From NCBI GenBank assembly GCA_019918135.1, contig WBZZ01006266.1, positions 62,001 to 126,000 of the forward strand: a stretch of 64,000 bases of DNA, written 5' to 3'. Both the position numbers and the translations under genes were made by a program. The notes beneath the pieces are model-generated. The model worked only from the letters and a program-made list of their open reading frames with translations, did not search any database and had not been told where the DNA came from. This DNA is from Paulinella micropora. Its lineage: Eukaryota > Cercozoa > Imbricatea > Euglyphida > Paulinellidae. This document shows positions 29,922-39,189 of this stretch, piece after piece; the first letter of the stretch is position 1, and each line of letters starts with the position of its first letter.

Positions 29922-30443
29922 ATGGCCGAAGAGCAAGCAGTTTCTCAAGTCTCTCCCAAGCGCCCGGTTGCGGAAAAGCCTTCCGAAGCCAATCGTGCGA
30001 GCAAGAAACGCAGGACAACCACTGAGAAGGCTGCTTTCCAAGTTATCCCGCCCGGCAAAAAGACACAGTCTGAGCGAAACGCGCAGCGCCGGCGTTGTCG
30101 AGGTATGTTCCACAAGCTAGCGAGCTGCGAGGAGGACCTTACGAGACTAGGGGCACGGGTGCAACAGGCCGACAACAAGGACCTACGCAAGCTTTGTGAG
30201 GAGATGGTGCAAGCTTTGTATGGAGGGTTTGCCATAGCGGACCCCGCCATGTATGCACTGAAAGAAAGCCGGGATAATTGCGACATGTGCAATTGGTGGT
30301 ACTGCGACGACTGTGGCGAACTCAGGCACTCTGCTTTCCATGACGAGGACGACGAATGCGATTGCGTAGGGTCCGAATCTGACAATGAGGAGACTAGCTC
30401 TTCGGACGATGAGGAGCCCAGCTCTTCAAACAAAGCGGAGTAA
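29922..30443 (+). CDS. Small basic/acidic cysteine-rich protein, probable zinc binder
   Basis: 173 residues from ATG 29922. The N-terminal half is basic (KRPVAEKPSEANRASKKRR), like a nuclear signal. A helical middle is followed by a cysteine cluster near residues 123-145: CDMCNWWYCDDCGEL, then ECDC. C-x2-C-x5-C-x2-C spacing suggests one zinc ion. The tail is acidic and serine-rich (EETSSSDDEEPSSS). The layout suggests a nuclear regulatory or nucleic-acid-associated viral protein. The family is unknown. AATAAAAC follows the stop. Confidence 0.65.
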   Translation: MAEEQAVSQVSPKRPVAEKPSEANRASKKRRTTTEKAAFQVIPPGKKTQSERNAQRRRCRGMFHKLASCEEDLTRLGARVQQADNKDLRKLCEEMVQALYGGFAIADPAMYALKESRDNCDMCNWWYCDDCGELRHSAFHDEDDECDCVGSESDNEETSSSDDEEPSSSNKAE

Positions 30444-30688
30444 GTGCCCTGATATTAATAAAACTTGTCCAATTTTTATTCAGTAAAAGGAAAAACGCAA
30501 AAACAAAAGGCACAGAAAGAAAAAAAGGAGCAAAAGACGGAAGTGTGCTGGGGGAGGGCCCTCTCTTCTTCTTCCCTTCCATACTTCCCGCCAATAATTA
30601 ACCAGCCGATCGATCCATTATTTGCAATAATTCGCGTGTGTTTGTTGTAAAAGGGACGCTAAGAAAGAGAAGGCGCGCGGGAAGGGGC

Positions 30689-31459
30689 ATGGCTGTTACA
30701 AACGCACAGACCCCCGAAAGAGCGCATGAGGATGATAGTGACGATGATGAATTAGAGAACTTGGCTTATAGACTGCATCACGCGGGGCAGCACACTGAGG
30801 CTGAGCCCTTGTACCGTCGCCTGTTGGAAGGGCGCCTGACTACTCTGGGCGCGCAACACCCCGTCACCGCCGACACTATGGACAATCTAGCGCAGGTCCT
30901 ACAAGACCAGGGAAATCTGGAAGAGGCTGAACAGCTGTACCGCCGAGCTCTGGCCGTGCGAAAGGCCGAGCTGGGGCAGTACGCTGCCGCGACGCTACGC
31001 TCTCACAATAACATCGCTTCATTGCTGGAGGAAAAAGGCGAGCTAAAACAGGCAGAGGAGTTGCTACGCTACGCTCTAGTGGGACAGGAGCTAATCTTGG
31101 GGGAATGGCACGAGCACACCTTGGTAACTGTGTACAATCTCGCCGGCGTGCTGGCGCAGCGGGGGCAGCGCGCCGGGGCCGCGTCTCTCTTCTGGCGAGA
31201 GCTTATAGGCACAGAAAGGCGTCTGGGCGTGGATCACGAGGAAGCTAAATTTTCGGCGGAGAGATTGGCAGAGCTTTTAGTACAATGGGGCTTCTCAGAG
31301 GAAGCCCGTCGGCTTGCTAGGTATTATCGACTCGCACCCTTGTGGCCCCTTCTCCCAGACAGACCCCAGCCTGCGCCACCGCTTCAGGCCAGGCACAAGC
31401 GGTGCGAAAATAAACTCTCTCCTCCGGTGATTGTGAGCTTGGCTAGAAAGCGAGTGTAA
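30689..31459 (+). CDS. Tetratricopeptide-repeat protein, kinesin-light-chain type
   Basis: 256 residues from ATG 30689 (MAVTNAQTPE); an in-frame GTG upstream is less likely. After an acidic leader (HEDDSDDDELE) come four to five 42-residue TPR units of the kinesin-light-chain kind: HAGQHTEAEPLYRRLLEGR, then DQGNLEEAEQLYRRALAVRK, EKGELKQAEELLRYALVGQE and QRGQRAGAASLFWRELIG, with ATLRSHNNIASLL and TVYNLAGVLAQRG helices between. The repeats form a protein-binding superhelix. Such TPR genes are frequent in giant viruses and were probably taken from hosts or bacteria. The target is unknown. Confidence 0.85.
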   Translation: MAVTNAQTPERAHEDDSDDDELENLAYRLHHAGQHTEAEPLYRRLLEGRLTTLGAQHPVTADTMDNLAQVLQDQGNLEEAEQLYRRALAVRKAELGQYAAATLRSHNNIASLLEEKGELKQAEELLRYALVGQELILGEWHEHTLVTVYNLAGVLAQRGQRAGAASLFWRELIGTERRLGVDHEEAKFSAERLAELLVQWGFSEEARRLARYYRLAPLWPLLPDRPQPAPPLQARHKRCENKLSPPVIVSLARKRV

Positions 31460-31491
31460 ATTCGACACGGGAGCCACCAGGCCGAACTGGC

Positions 31492-32185
31492 TTGCTCAAG
31501 GCCCTAAAAAATAGAGGGTGTTGTACAAGGCTAGAGCATGACAGAGATGAGATTGTCGAGAAAGCGGAACGCTCGCTGAAAAACTACGACAAGAAGAAGC
31601 CTTCTAGTGATCAGGCCAAAGTAAAACCATGTTTTATTAACCTGTTTTGCGCTCGAGCGAAATATGCCTCTTGTGACCTACAAGACTTCCTGAACATCCC
31701 TAGACGACTTGAAACCAGCGAATTTTCTGGTGTATGAAGAAGACACAGGCGGCTTGATTGTCTTAATGGGGGATGCAGACCTGTTCAGGCTCGCTGTAGC
31801 CTCGGTAGTTAACCTGAGTTTCCGCAAGAGCAGGATCCTGTACGAAAATCAGATAGGGGTAGCTGACTTAAGCCATTTCGTACCGTTCTCTCGGAATGAT
31901 TTGGGCAGAAAGGCAAGCGCCCCCGAGGCACTAGCACAACAAAAACAAAAAAAAGAAATGAACCAAGGCGCAAGGAATCGGCGGCCTGGCTACAAAGATA
32001 CCAAAATTATAGTATTAAAAAGACTAAACTGGTCAAGGAAGGGAGGGGAGGGGGGCGCCCCCTTCCCCTTTTTATTCTCAGCAGGCGAGAGCACGAAGCT
32101 GTTTCTACAACCTGTCGATAAGCTTTTTAGGCAACAAGCGTTACAACGAAAAAAAATCCTTTTCTGCTTCTGTGCTTCGTCTTAA
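31492..32185 (+). pseudogene. Protein-kinase remnant
   Basis: The stretch contains LKPANFLVYEEDTGGLIVLM followed by GDADLF, matching the catalytic loop (DLKPxN) and DFG region of a protein kinase. No glycine-rich loop or complete N-lobe is found and the locus looks broken. It may have been related to the kinases elsewhere in this window. A G/C-run hairpin (about 32040-32070) interrupts the 3' part. Confidence 0.55.
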
Positions 32186-32556
32186 CGCTTGTTGCGTCGT
32201 GGTAAACCGGGACGCAAAAAGATACGTGGTATATTAAAGCTTATTTTATTTGTGCCGGCTCTTGTAAATAAAAGTCAGCACAGCGGAGGTGTTAGGAGCT
32301 CTGATCACTGTTCTTACAGAGATACAAAGGCTCAGGCCCGGGCTGCTGCAACCTCATACATTCAGCTATCTTTTGGACACTGCAAGAGATAAAGCAAAAA
32401 CGGCTTCATCAATCCGACACGCCTAGCCCCTGGCGGGGGCTGCTGCGTCCCTGCCCCCGCCCCCTTTCCCCCTCCTCCCCCCCCCCCCCCCCGCCCAGTG
32501 ACACACTACTTTCTTCATTCTATAACAGCGGTAGCGACCGTCACAAACGCATACTA
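32186..32556. other. Intergenic stretch
   Basis: No gene is supported. It is AT-rich at first (TATTAAAGCTTATTTTATTTG at 32231) and then C-rich (32440-32495). It ends at the promoter of the 1041-residue protein. Confidence 0.5.
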
Positions 32557-32567
32557 GTATATTAAAA
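32557..32567 (+). promoter_or_regulatory. TATATTAAAA promoter motif
   Basis: GTATATTAAAA abuts the ATG at 32568. Nearly the same string (TATATATTAAAA) precedes the large minus-strand gene starting at 46174, suggesting a shared viral promoter element with a very short leader. Confidence 0.5.
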
Positions 32568-35500
32568 ATGAGTAAGTGTATCTACTGCAAGGAACCATTT
32601 GCTGGCCTTGTCAGCAAGACGAAGTGGTTGGCGCCAAGTGTTTGGATAACTGAAACGCAATCCTACATTTTGTTTTGCGTAGAAAGCAGGGACGAAAAAG
32701 TCGAAGCTATCCAGCAAACCGTCGGTGTACACAATGACCTATTTGCAGCATTCCAAGTGGAGGTCTTGACTTGTAAACGTAAGCCTAATCTTCACTGCTT
32801 TAAAGATCGTGCAGAGACATTTTTCTACGTGCTGCAGCTAAAGCTCCCCAAAGAAGGAGTCAATTGCCGCAGCCTGCTGGAATGCGTACGCACTAACAAT
32901 GTCGAAGGGGGCGCTATAAGCAACATTGCCACTGCCGCGGCACTTTGCCTTAATATCATGATAAAAGACGAGGCAAGGATATGGAGCAATGTAACTGCAA
33001 CCAACACTATAGTACTTGCCAAGCAGCTGGAGTGTGTATACCTGGGCGTACCAAGTGATTTTAGCTGTTTGTCGTTCACCCAGATAGCTAACAAGGCATA
33101 CGTGACAAGCTTGGTGCAGTCTAACAAGGTATATGTGACAGGCTTGGTGCAGTTCTCCAATGCGATTTCCGCATACATAAACATGTGCGCGGAGCTCCAC
33201 AAGCACGTGCAAGTCTATGCAAGTGCACGCAGCTGCCTAGATGCTATTGCAGGCATGACACGAGAAATCATTGTGCAAAAGCTAAACAAACCGCCTACTA
33301 AGGATTCCGGGGCAAACAATATGAAGGAAGGCCCCAGATTTGAACTTTTAGTTACGGACTGCGCTTCTCTGTGGTTCGAACTGCACCAAGAAGGCATCGG
33401 GCCCCTGACTACCTACATGCAACTTGTACAGTACAACAAGAGCCCCTTTCAGTATTGCCATCGGGACGATCTTAACTTTGCAGAAGTTGTTTTCCGCGTG
33501 CGGGACCTGGGCACAGTTGAGAGATTTCTGTGGGCACTGCTTTTTGATCCGATGGAGCTGTACCACAATGGGAAACGACAGACAGCACACATGCGCAGCA
33601 CAAACCTGAAGCTACAGATGCTAATTGCACAGGGAACCGCGACCGCTGCCAGTTTCTACCCGTTGCGGAGCTTGGATGCCCCAAAACCCGTCCCGAAGAA
33701 GAAGTCGTTGCGCACTCGTAAGATCCATAAGGAAATCCTAGATTTGATCGAGGCAGTTCAAGTTCAATGGCCGCGGGACAAGTGGCCTACGAACACGGAG
33801 AATACTGTACACGCACGTTTACATGCAGGCATTCACGTCATTCGGGCGCACGTGCTAGAAAGCTCCTTCTCCGTCACGTGCTCCAAAGAAGCGCCCACCG
33901 ATACCGACAACGTTTTATATCATCTCGTGACAGGCGCAGAGGAGGTGCCTCTTGCAAAAACCCAGCTTGAATTAGCCGAGGGTTTTTTAGTCAGCGCATT
34001 TAGACTGCACCATGCGGAAAGCGTCGTCCGGGAGACAGAGTCTACCTTTGTACAAGATGCATACGTAGCAGCCCTGTTATCACTGGAGGGACTGGCGGCT
34101 CCAGTTACAAGCCTGTACTACTGCCATAGCGACCAGGATAGGAGAATCCGTCACGGGATGATCCCGTACCCTGCATGGACCGCGCGCATGTCCGGCAAAT
34201 TCTATCTGGGTGTTAGGCAAACCCTCCCGACAAAAGCGCTGTCAGCAATGGAGTGTCTATCCGGCCAGAACATCCGAGCTATCATTTCTGTGTGCGATAA
34301 GCTAGCCAAACTGCAGTTGATAGTAACCAGCCTGGACCCCACGCATTTACTGTTCGATCAGACAGGAAAACTGTTCCTAGACAACATCGAAAGCAAGTAC
34401 ATCTGCATCCCAGTACCGGGCGACGCCAAGCTTGTAAAGGAAATACAAGCCGTGCTGAATCCTCCTGTGTCCCAGACTGAGGAAACGATTGCGGAAGAGA
34501 TTAAAAACGTAATCCAAAACAGCCGACGGAAGATTGAGCAGGAAAAATACGACGTCAGGCTGCTTGACAGGCAAATCCAGGACATTGTACATACGTCCAA
34601 CCTTATGTTTTTCTACTTGCACCTCCAGCGGCCTGATACAAACAAGTCGATTTGGGGGCAGCTATCATCCTCGATACCTTTTAAGGGCTGGTTTCTAAAA
34701 TGCTGGTTCCTGGCCATGTTGGACACGCGTCTGCAACTGCTTTGCGATACCCAGGTATTTCTTACTGGTATCACAGGAAAATTCCCCGAGCAAAAACAAG
34801 CGGACGATAGTATAAAAAAGCATATTGATATACTTGCCTTCTGTCAAAATCTTCTACTATTGTTGCAACAGCCGGCAGGCGAGTTTTCAGAGGAGCATCG
34901 CAAACCAGTGGAGGCACTTGCTCGGCACATACAAGCCATTATAAACAGTACCGAGCAAATTGTAGCAAGCCTGGACGTTACTGACCGGAATACTCTAACA
35001 GCCGGTCAGCAGGACACTTGCGCGCAATTGCGTGAGAAACACGGTCGCAAATTGCTGATTGAAATCCAAAGCCTTACTCTACAACAAAAGCTGACACTCA
35101 CACAGGCGGAAACAGCGAAGGATGAGATAAAGGCGGAGATAAAAAAGCTACAAACAAATATAGGAAACCTCGAAGAAAAGTGGAGTTTACTTGGCACCAT
35201 AACGGAAACTAGTGATATCGTATTGATGGTCACCTTGTTACACGAGGATGATACGGAACAGGTCGCGCCATTCAACCACGCGGATAACTTGACAGACCTG
35301 TCTAAAAAAGACGCAGGCAAAGTGTTTCTAGACGTACCGCCGACAGCGTGGCAGAAATTACGCAGCGCGCTTACCAGCACAGGTAACACCCGGGCCAGAG
35401 ATATAGCGGACGCATGGACGAATTACTCGCAGCAGACTCTCGTACATCAACTGTTAGACACGAAATCCAGAGAGTACCGTGCATTCACGGACAAGTTAGC

Positions 35501-35693
35501 TGGCGCGTGGCAGGACATAACAACAGATGCTCAATCCACAAAGCAATGCGCACAGCCCGCGCACATATTAGCGGATTTACGAGGAAACGCCGGAACTGCT
35601 CAATACAGAGGAGTCACAGTTGACACTACCCGGCTAGACATTCGGGAAACAATACAATTAATATTCAAGGACCTGGGGCTGCCATTACGTTAA
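32568..35693 (+). CDS. Large hypothetical protein, possible pseudokinase segment
   Basis: 1041 residues from ATG 32568 directly after a TATATTAAAA motif. It begins MSKCIYCKEPF, giving a CxxC pair. Residues about 580-610 (LQLIVTSLDPTHLLFDQTG, then LFLDNIESKYI) resemble the catalytic loop and DFG region of viral kinases with altered residues. This could be a degenerate kinase fold, but the match is weak. A coiled coil lies near 835-885 (LTLTQAETAKDEIKAEIKKL). The coding sequence is richer in A/T than the neighbouring LRR genes, as is the other giant gene at 43.9 kb. No membrane segment is seen. It is a complete open frame and probably a working gene. Confidence 0.7.
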   Translation: MSKCIYCKEPFAGLVSKTKWLAPSVWITETQSYILFCVESRDEKVEAIQQTVGVHNDLFAAFQVEVLTCKRKPNLHCFKDRAETFFYVLQLKLPKEGVNCRSLLECVRTNNVEGGAISNIATAAALCLNIMIKDEARIWSNVTATNTIVLAKQLECVYLGVPSDFSCLSFTQIANKAYVTSLVQSNKVYVTGLVQFSNAISAYINMCAELHKHVQVYASARSCLDAIAGMTREIIVQKLNKPPTKDSGANNMKEGPRFELLVTDCASLWFELHQEGIGPLTTYMQLVQYNKSPFQYCHRDDLNFAEVVFRVRDLGTVERFLWALLFDPMELYHNGKRQTAHMRSTNLKLQMLIAQGTATAASFYPLRSLDAPKPVPKKKSLRTRKIHKEILDLIEAVQVQWPRDKWPTNTENTVHARLHAGIHVIRAHVLESSFSVTCSKEAPTDTDNVLYHLVTGAEEVPLAKTQLELAEGFLVSAFRLHHAESVVRETESTFVQDAYVAALLSLEGLAAPVTSLYYCHSDQDRRIRHGMIPYPAWTARMSGKFYLGVRQTLPTKALSAMECLSGQNIRAIISVCDKLAKLQLIVTSLDPTHLLFDQTGKLFLDNIESKYICIPVPGDAKLVKEIQAVLNPPVSQTEETIAEEIKNVIQNSRRKIEQEKYDVRLLDRQIQDIVHTSNLMFFYLHLQRPDTNKSIWGQLSSSIPFKGWFLKCWFLAMLDTRLQLLCDTQVFLTGITGKFPEQKQADDSIKKHIDILAFCQNLLLLLQQPAGEFSEEHRKPVEALARHIQAIINSTEQIVASLDVTDRNTLTAGQQDTCAQLREKHGRKLLIEIQSLTLQQKLTLTQAETAKDEIKAEIKKLQTNIGNLEEKWSLLGTITETSDIVLMVTLLHEDDTEQVAPFNHADNLTDLSKKDAGKVFLDVPPTAWQKLRSALTSTGNTRARDIADAWTNYSQQTLVHQLLDTKSREYRAFTDKLAGAWQDITTDAQSTKQCAQPAHILADLRGNAGTAQYRGVTVDTTRLDIRETIQLIFKDLGLPLR

Positions 35694-36135
35694 TATTCTG
35701 TTTTTATATCAAATTTACCAAGCTACTCGCGTACAAATGTATTAAAAGAATTAAAGTCAGGCCGAGCCTGCATTGTAGCCGCTCTGTCATAATCACTTAT
35801 TTCCGCGAAGCCTCAGGAGGGGAATTCGATATGGTCGAACCCGTGCAAAAACAGCGAAATTCAGCGCCAAATGAACGGGCCGCTCCGGTCTTTTTAAAGG
35901 GTAACGTACGTTTTCCCGCTTTCCCGTTTCCTGAATGAAATCTGGCGACAAATTGTCTGTGTGTGTTTTCCCGGAAAGACTACCTGCCCCCTTTTCTTAG
36001 AACGCGGGGCCGGCTGGTCTAGTGCGCCCTGATTCTCAGCTAAAAACCCCACCGGGTGCAGTTTTTTTCCTAACGGAGCTCTGAGTATTTTTTTTTAATA
36101 AATTAGAGAAACAAAAGAAGGTCGATTGGGTGTCA
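35694..36135. other. Intergenic stretch with diverged long-repeat motifs
   Basis: No gene is supported. GAATTAAAGTC and TTTTTTTAATAAATTAG strings probably mark transcript ends. At 35860-35990 motifs of the long-repeat family recur (GGGCCGCTCCGG, CCCGCTTTCCCG, TCTGGCGACAAATTG), so this is perhaps an old copy. Confidence 0.45.
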
Positions 36136-36138
36136 TCA

Positions 36139-36245
36139 GGCTACCGCGCAGGCCGCCCGGCTTATTTGCATAGGTAGGTCAGTGGCGTGTGTCCAGACAT
36201 TACGGTGCTCGTCATAGCGCTCTACGCTTGCGAGCGCTTTACCTT
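36139..36245 (-). repeat. Duplicated 3' end of the Kelch gene
   Basis: About 105 bp match the 3' end of the Kelch gene (36733-36840) with scattered differences. Read on the minus strand it gives GKALASVERYDEHRNVW...LPMQISRAACAVA, against GKTLASVERYDEHRNVW...LPMKISRAACAVA. It sits at the end of the neighbouring basic-protein gene, apparently as a graft. Confidence 0.8.
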
Positions 36246-36530
36246 GGCAGCTACCAACCGGAGAAGCGTAGGTCCGTCGCCCGAAGAAGAAGAAGAGGGT
36301 TGTCGGTCCAGGAGGAACGTAGTTGATTCCTCGGCCAGCCCATCCCCAAAGCTTCCGCCCTGCAGCTGGCACAGCTTCGACGCCGTGTCCAACAGGGTCT
36401 GATACAGCTCTACGGCAGTCTTGTTCATGACCATAGTGGCGGCCGCCGGCTTGCTCTTGCGGTCGTCCCTGCGGGTATCGCTGGCCTTGGGGGTCTTGTT
36501 AGCCAGCCTTCTTTTCTTTCTGGTTTGCAT
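36222..36530 (-). CDS. Basic hypothetical protein joined to a Kelch fragment
   Basis: 102 residues from ATG 36530. The N-terminus is strongly basic (MQTRKKRRLANKTPKASDTR), like a nuclear signal. A helix (MNKTAVELYQTLLDTASKLC) and a serine-rich stretch (QPSSSSSGDGPTLLRL) follow. The final residues fall into the duplicated Kelch tail, read in another frame, so the original C-terminus has probably been lost. Family unknown. Confidence 0.5.
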   Translation of the reverse strand: MQTRKKRRLANKTPKASDTRRDDRKSKPAAATMVMNKTAVELYQTLLDTASKLCQLQGGSFGDGLAEESTTFLLDRQPSSSSSGDGPTLLRLVAAKVKRSQA

Positions 36531-36730
36531 TCCTTTTTCTTTTGCGTTTCTCTTTTTTTTTTTTTCTCTATTTCTCCTTACTTGGCTGCAAAACCAGACA
36601 CGAAGGGGGGGGACGCACCCGGCTGAGGAGGGGTGTATACAAAAAAAAAAGCTTTCATCGCTGTTCAGGATTCGTTGGCAAGTTGCAGAAAAATCTTTTT
36701 ATTAAAAGTTTTAATAGTCTACACGTAGTT

Positions 36731-37666
36731 TCAGCCAGCTACCGCGCAGGCCGCTCGGCTTATTTTCATAGGCAGATCAGTGACGTGTTGCCAAACATTG
36801 CGATGCTCGTCGTAGCGCTCTACGCTTGCGAGTGTTTTACCTCGGTAGCTAGAGCCCCCCAGCACGTACAGCTCCCCGTTGAGGACGGCAGCGGCCGAGT
36901 CCTCGCGCCCCTGCAGCAGCGGAGCGACTTCCTCCCAGACATCCAGGACGGGATCATAGCGCTCGACAGAAGTTAGCACCTGGTCCAATGCGTTCAGGCC
37001 GCCGATGGCATACAGTCTGTTGTTCAGCACGGCCGCCGAACAACCCCACCTCGCAACCTTCAAGCGTGCCGCCGCGGACCATGCGCCTCCGGGTCTGCAC
37101 CTTTCCGCGCAAGCGAGGACTTCGTCTTCGTGGCTTCTGCCACCAAAAACGTAGAGCCGCCCCCCCAGCACACCCCCGCCGTGATAGCTCCGTGCTCTGG
37201 ACATAGGTACCGACTCGGACCAGATCTTGGTAGTCGTGTCCAACACCGCGACGCGGGCTAGCTGGTGGATGTCACCCGAGATGTTATTGCCGAGCGTTAG
37301 GACCAGGGCGCCTACGCAGGCCTGCTCCAGAGCCGGCAATTGTTCCCACTGCGCCTCCTGCCGGGATATGTCTAGGCGCTCTACCTCTCTCAGGCGGATC
37401 CCCGCGTCAACTCCCCCCATGGCGTACAGATATTTCCCCACCGCCACGCCGGCTGGATGTGCTCGGGGCCTGTGAAGCTCGACACGTTGTGTCCAGCTGT
37501 TTTGCTTGGCGTCGTAGCAGAACGTGTGACCAAGGCGTTGGCGGTAGGGCCCCGAGCTGTCCGCGCAACAGCCGCCGAACACGTACAGACGAGCCTGCTG
37601 GATCAAGGCTCGCGTCTTTTCCTTGGAGCTCTGGATTGGCGCACAACAGAGAGCTCTACAAGACAT
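36731..37666 (-). CDS. Kelch-repeat protein
   Basis: 311 residues from ATG 37666. Five to six Kelch blades are visible: ARLYVFGGCCADSSGPY, KYLYAMGGVDAGI, a degenerate LVLTLGNNI blade, GRLYVFGGRSHEDEVL, NRLYAIGGLNALDQVLTSVE and GELYVLGGSSYRGKTLASVE, each with the double glycine and a following ERYD...W strand. This makes a beta-propeller. In poxviruses and giant viruses such proteins usually carry a BTB or other N-terminal module and act as cullin-3 adaptors. No BTB is seen, but coiled-coil sequence lies just upstream (37603-37962), suggesting a divided coiled-coil/Kelch gene. Confidence 0.85.
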   Translation of the reverse strand: MSCRALCCAPIQSSKEKTRALIQQARLYVFGGCCADSSGPYRQRLGHTFCYDAKQNSWTQRVELHRPRAHPAGVAVGKYLYAMGGVDAGIRLREVERLDISRQEAQWEQLPALEQACVGALVLTLGNNISGDIHQLARVAVLDTTTKIWSESVPMSRARSYHGGGVLGGRLYVFGGRSHEDEVLACAERCRPGGAWSAAARLKVARWGCSAAVLNNRLYAIGGLNALDQVLTSVERYDPVLDVWEEVAPLLQGREDSAAAVLNGELYVLGGSSYRGKTLASVERYDEHRNVWQHVTDLPMKISRAACAVAG

Positions 37667-37962
37667 TCTTCGCGTTCTAGTACGTCGGCCTCTACCTCCA
37701 GCGTGTCCCGGCCTAACATTTCCTGTAGCTCTGCCTTGTGCCTCCCAATCATTTGGCGGATGCAGTAGAGTTTGTCACTGAGCTCCTTCTGCTCTCGCTC
37801 AGAGCTTTGTTCCATGCGCAGACACAGTGACGCGCTCTTGGCCTCCAGAGCTAGCACGTCTTGCTTGCGCCAACCCCTGCCGCCACCTGTATGACAGGTG
37901 GGGAGATTTGCGACTGGCCACCGAGGGCGGCTACCACTTTTACCGGGCGCAGAGCCTGGCAT
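37603..37962 (-). CDS. Coiled-coil segment upstream of the Kelch ORF
   Basis: Residues from about 34 onward form a charged heptad helix (VLALEAKSASLCLRMEQSS, then REQKELSDKLYCIRQMIGRH). The frame overlaps the start of the Kelch frame, and the pair looks like a single gene now broken. The first ~30 residues run antisense to the DUF285 remnant and are probably not part of the protein. A coiled coil before Kelch blades is a known arrangement. Confidence 0.45.
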   Translation of the reverse strand: MPGSAPGKSGSRPRWPVANLPTCHTGGGRGWRKQDVLALEAKSASLCLRMEQSSEREQKELSDKLYCIRQMIGRHKAELQEMLGRDTLEVEADVLEREECLVELSVVRQSRAPRKRREP

Positions 37963-39143
37963 CGTTGCCCTCGTTAACAGAGCTAGCGAACGCAGAACTG
38001 GTGCGCAACTGGAGTTATTCCTTTGCCGAACTAGGACAGGCCAAGCTGCGCCTACAAGGTCTGCGCGTCCGCGACGCAGAGGACCTGAGGGGCATGCTGG
38101 CCTGGTCGCCGGGGCTAGAGCTCGACGTCAGCAGCTGGGATACAGCACGCGTTCGGAGCCTGGCGCTGATCTCAGCGCCTGGCGCCCCCTTCGTTTGATG
38201 AACCTAAACTCTATGTTTGAGCAAGCAGAGAGCTTTACCAGCGAGATTGGTAGTTGGCCTTAGCCAGCGAACGCTTCGATTCAGAATACCTTTTGTGGGG
38301 CGACCGGCTTTGTCGGCAACTTAAGCAATTGGTCATACCTGGAAGCTTTTAGCGAGGAACAAACCTGTCGATGCTTACGAGCGGGCGGCCCCAAGTTTCA
38401 AGCAGCGGCACTGCCCCACAAGTGCAGGAGGAGAGACGAGACAGTGTCTTCATCTGCCAGTCCGAACCCTAGTACGTCTACATCAGTTACGCTGACCCCC
38501 CTCCCCTCGCCGGGCGTGACGGCCACTAGCAGCTCCTCGACGAGCGCTAGTCAGAGCCAGAGCACTAGCGCCAGCATCACGGACGTACGACTCGGACAAC
38601 CAGCTTATTCGGAGCAGCAACACCGCGGTGGCCTCGGGCGGCTACCTGAACACCAAAGAAAACCAACTGAGCGTGCACACCTCCGTTCTTGCCAATGGTG
38701 TCGGGTCCAAAAACCAGCTGCTGGCCAGGTGGAACTTGTTGAATGCTAGAGTGTATCAGATAACTGCCAGCGGTTTGTGCCTTACTGCCTCTACCAACGG
38801 TGCAATGTCGGCCGGGGTTTGCTCCCCGGCGCAGGCGCGGCAACGTGATTGCCAGCCCGAGAGTAGCGTGACGGGCCAGGACGGTTTCCAGCGGTTCCCG
38901 TTGCTAGGCGACGGCAATTACTGCATCCCGGCGTCAGCTACACGTCCGGCGTCACCACGGGAGACTTAGCTTCTAACGTAAGCACGTGCGAACTAACAGG
39001 TTCCGATCCGTTGTCCCAGTCGTGGGACTTTTTCGACCTTAATCAAGGCAGGCACGGCAAATCGCTCAAGATGTCCTCTTACGACACTGTTAACCAGCAC
39101 CGAGTCTTGGCGTCCGGTGGTACTGTTACGGTCATTCAGGTGT
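37880..39143 (+). pseudogene. Surface-protein remnant: DUF285/BspA repeats, Ser/Thr linker, lectin-like tail
   Basis: Protein-like pieces occur in several frames. BspA/DUF285-type repeats come first (LELDVSSWDTARVRSL, then NSMFEQAESFTSEIGSW and NLSNWSYLEAF), followed by a low-complexity Ser/Thr-rich linker (38440-38580). Next is a segment with GGYLNTKENQLSVHTSVLA and CLTASTNGAMSAGVC and an end with SQSWDFFDL. This last part has the look of a beta-trefoil carbohydrate-binding domain, a low-confidence guess. The layout suggests an adhesin-like surface protein. The locus looks broken in several places. (AATA)n at 39150-39172 follows. Confidence 0.5.
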
Positions 39144-39189
39144 AAATAAATAAATAAATAAATAAAGCTTTTTGGTTTTTTTTGAGTGC

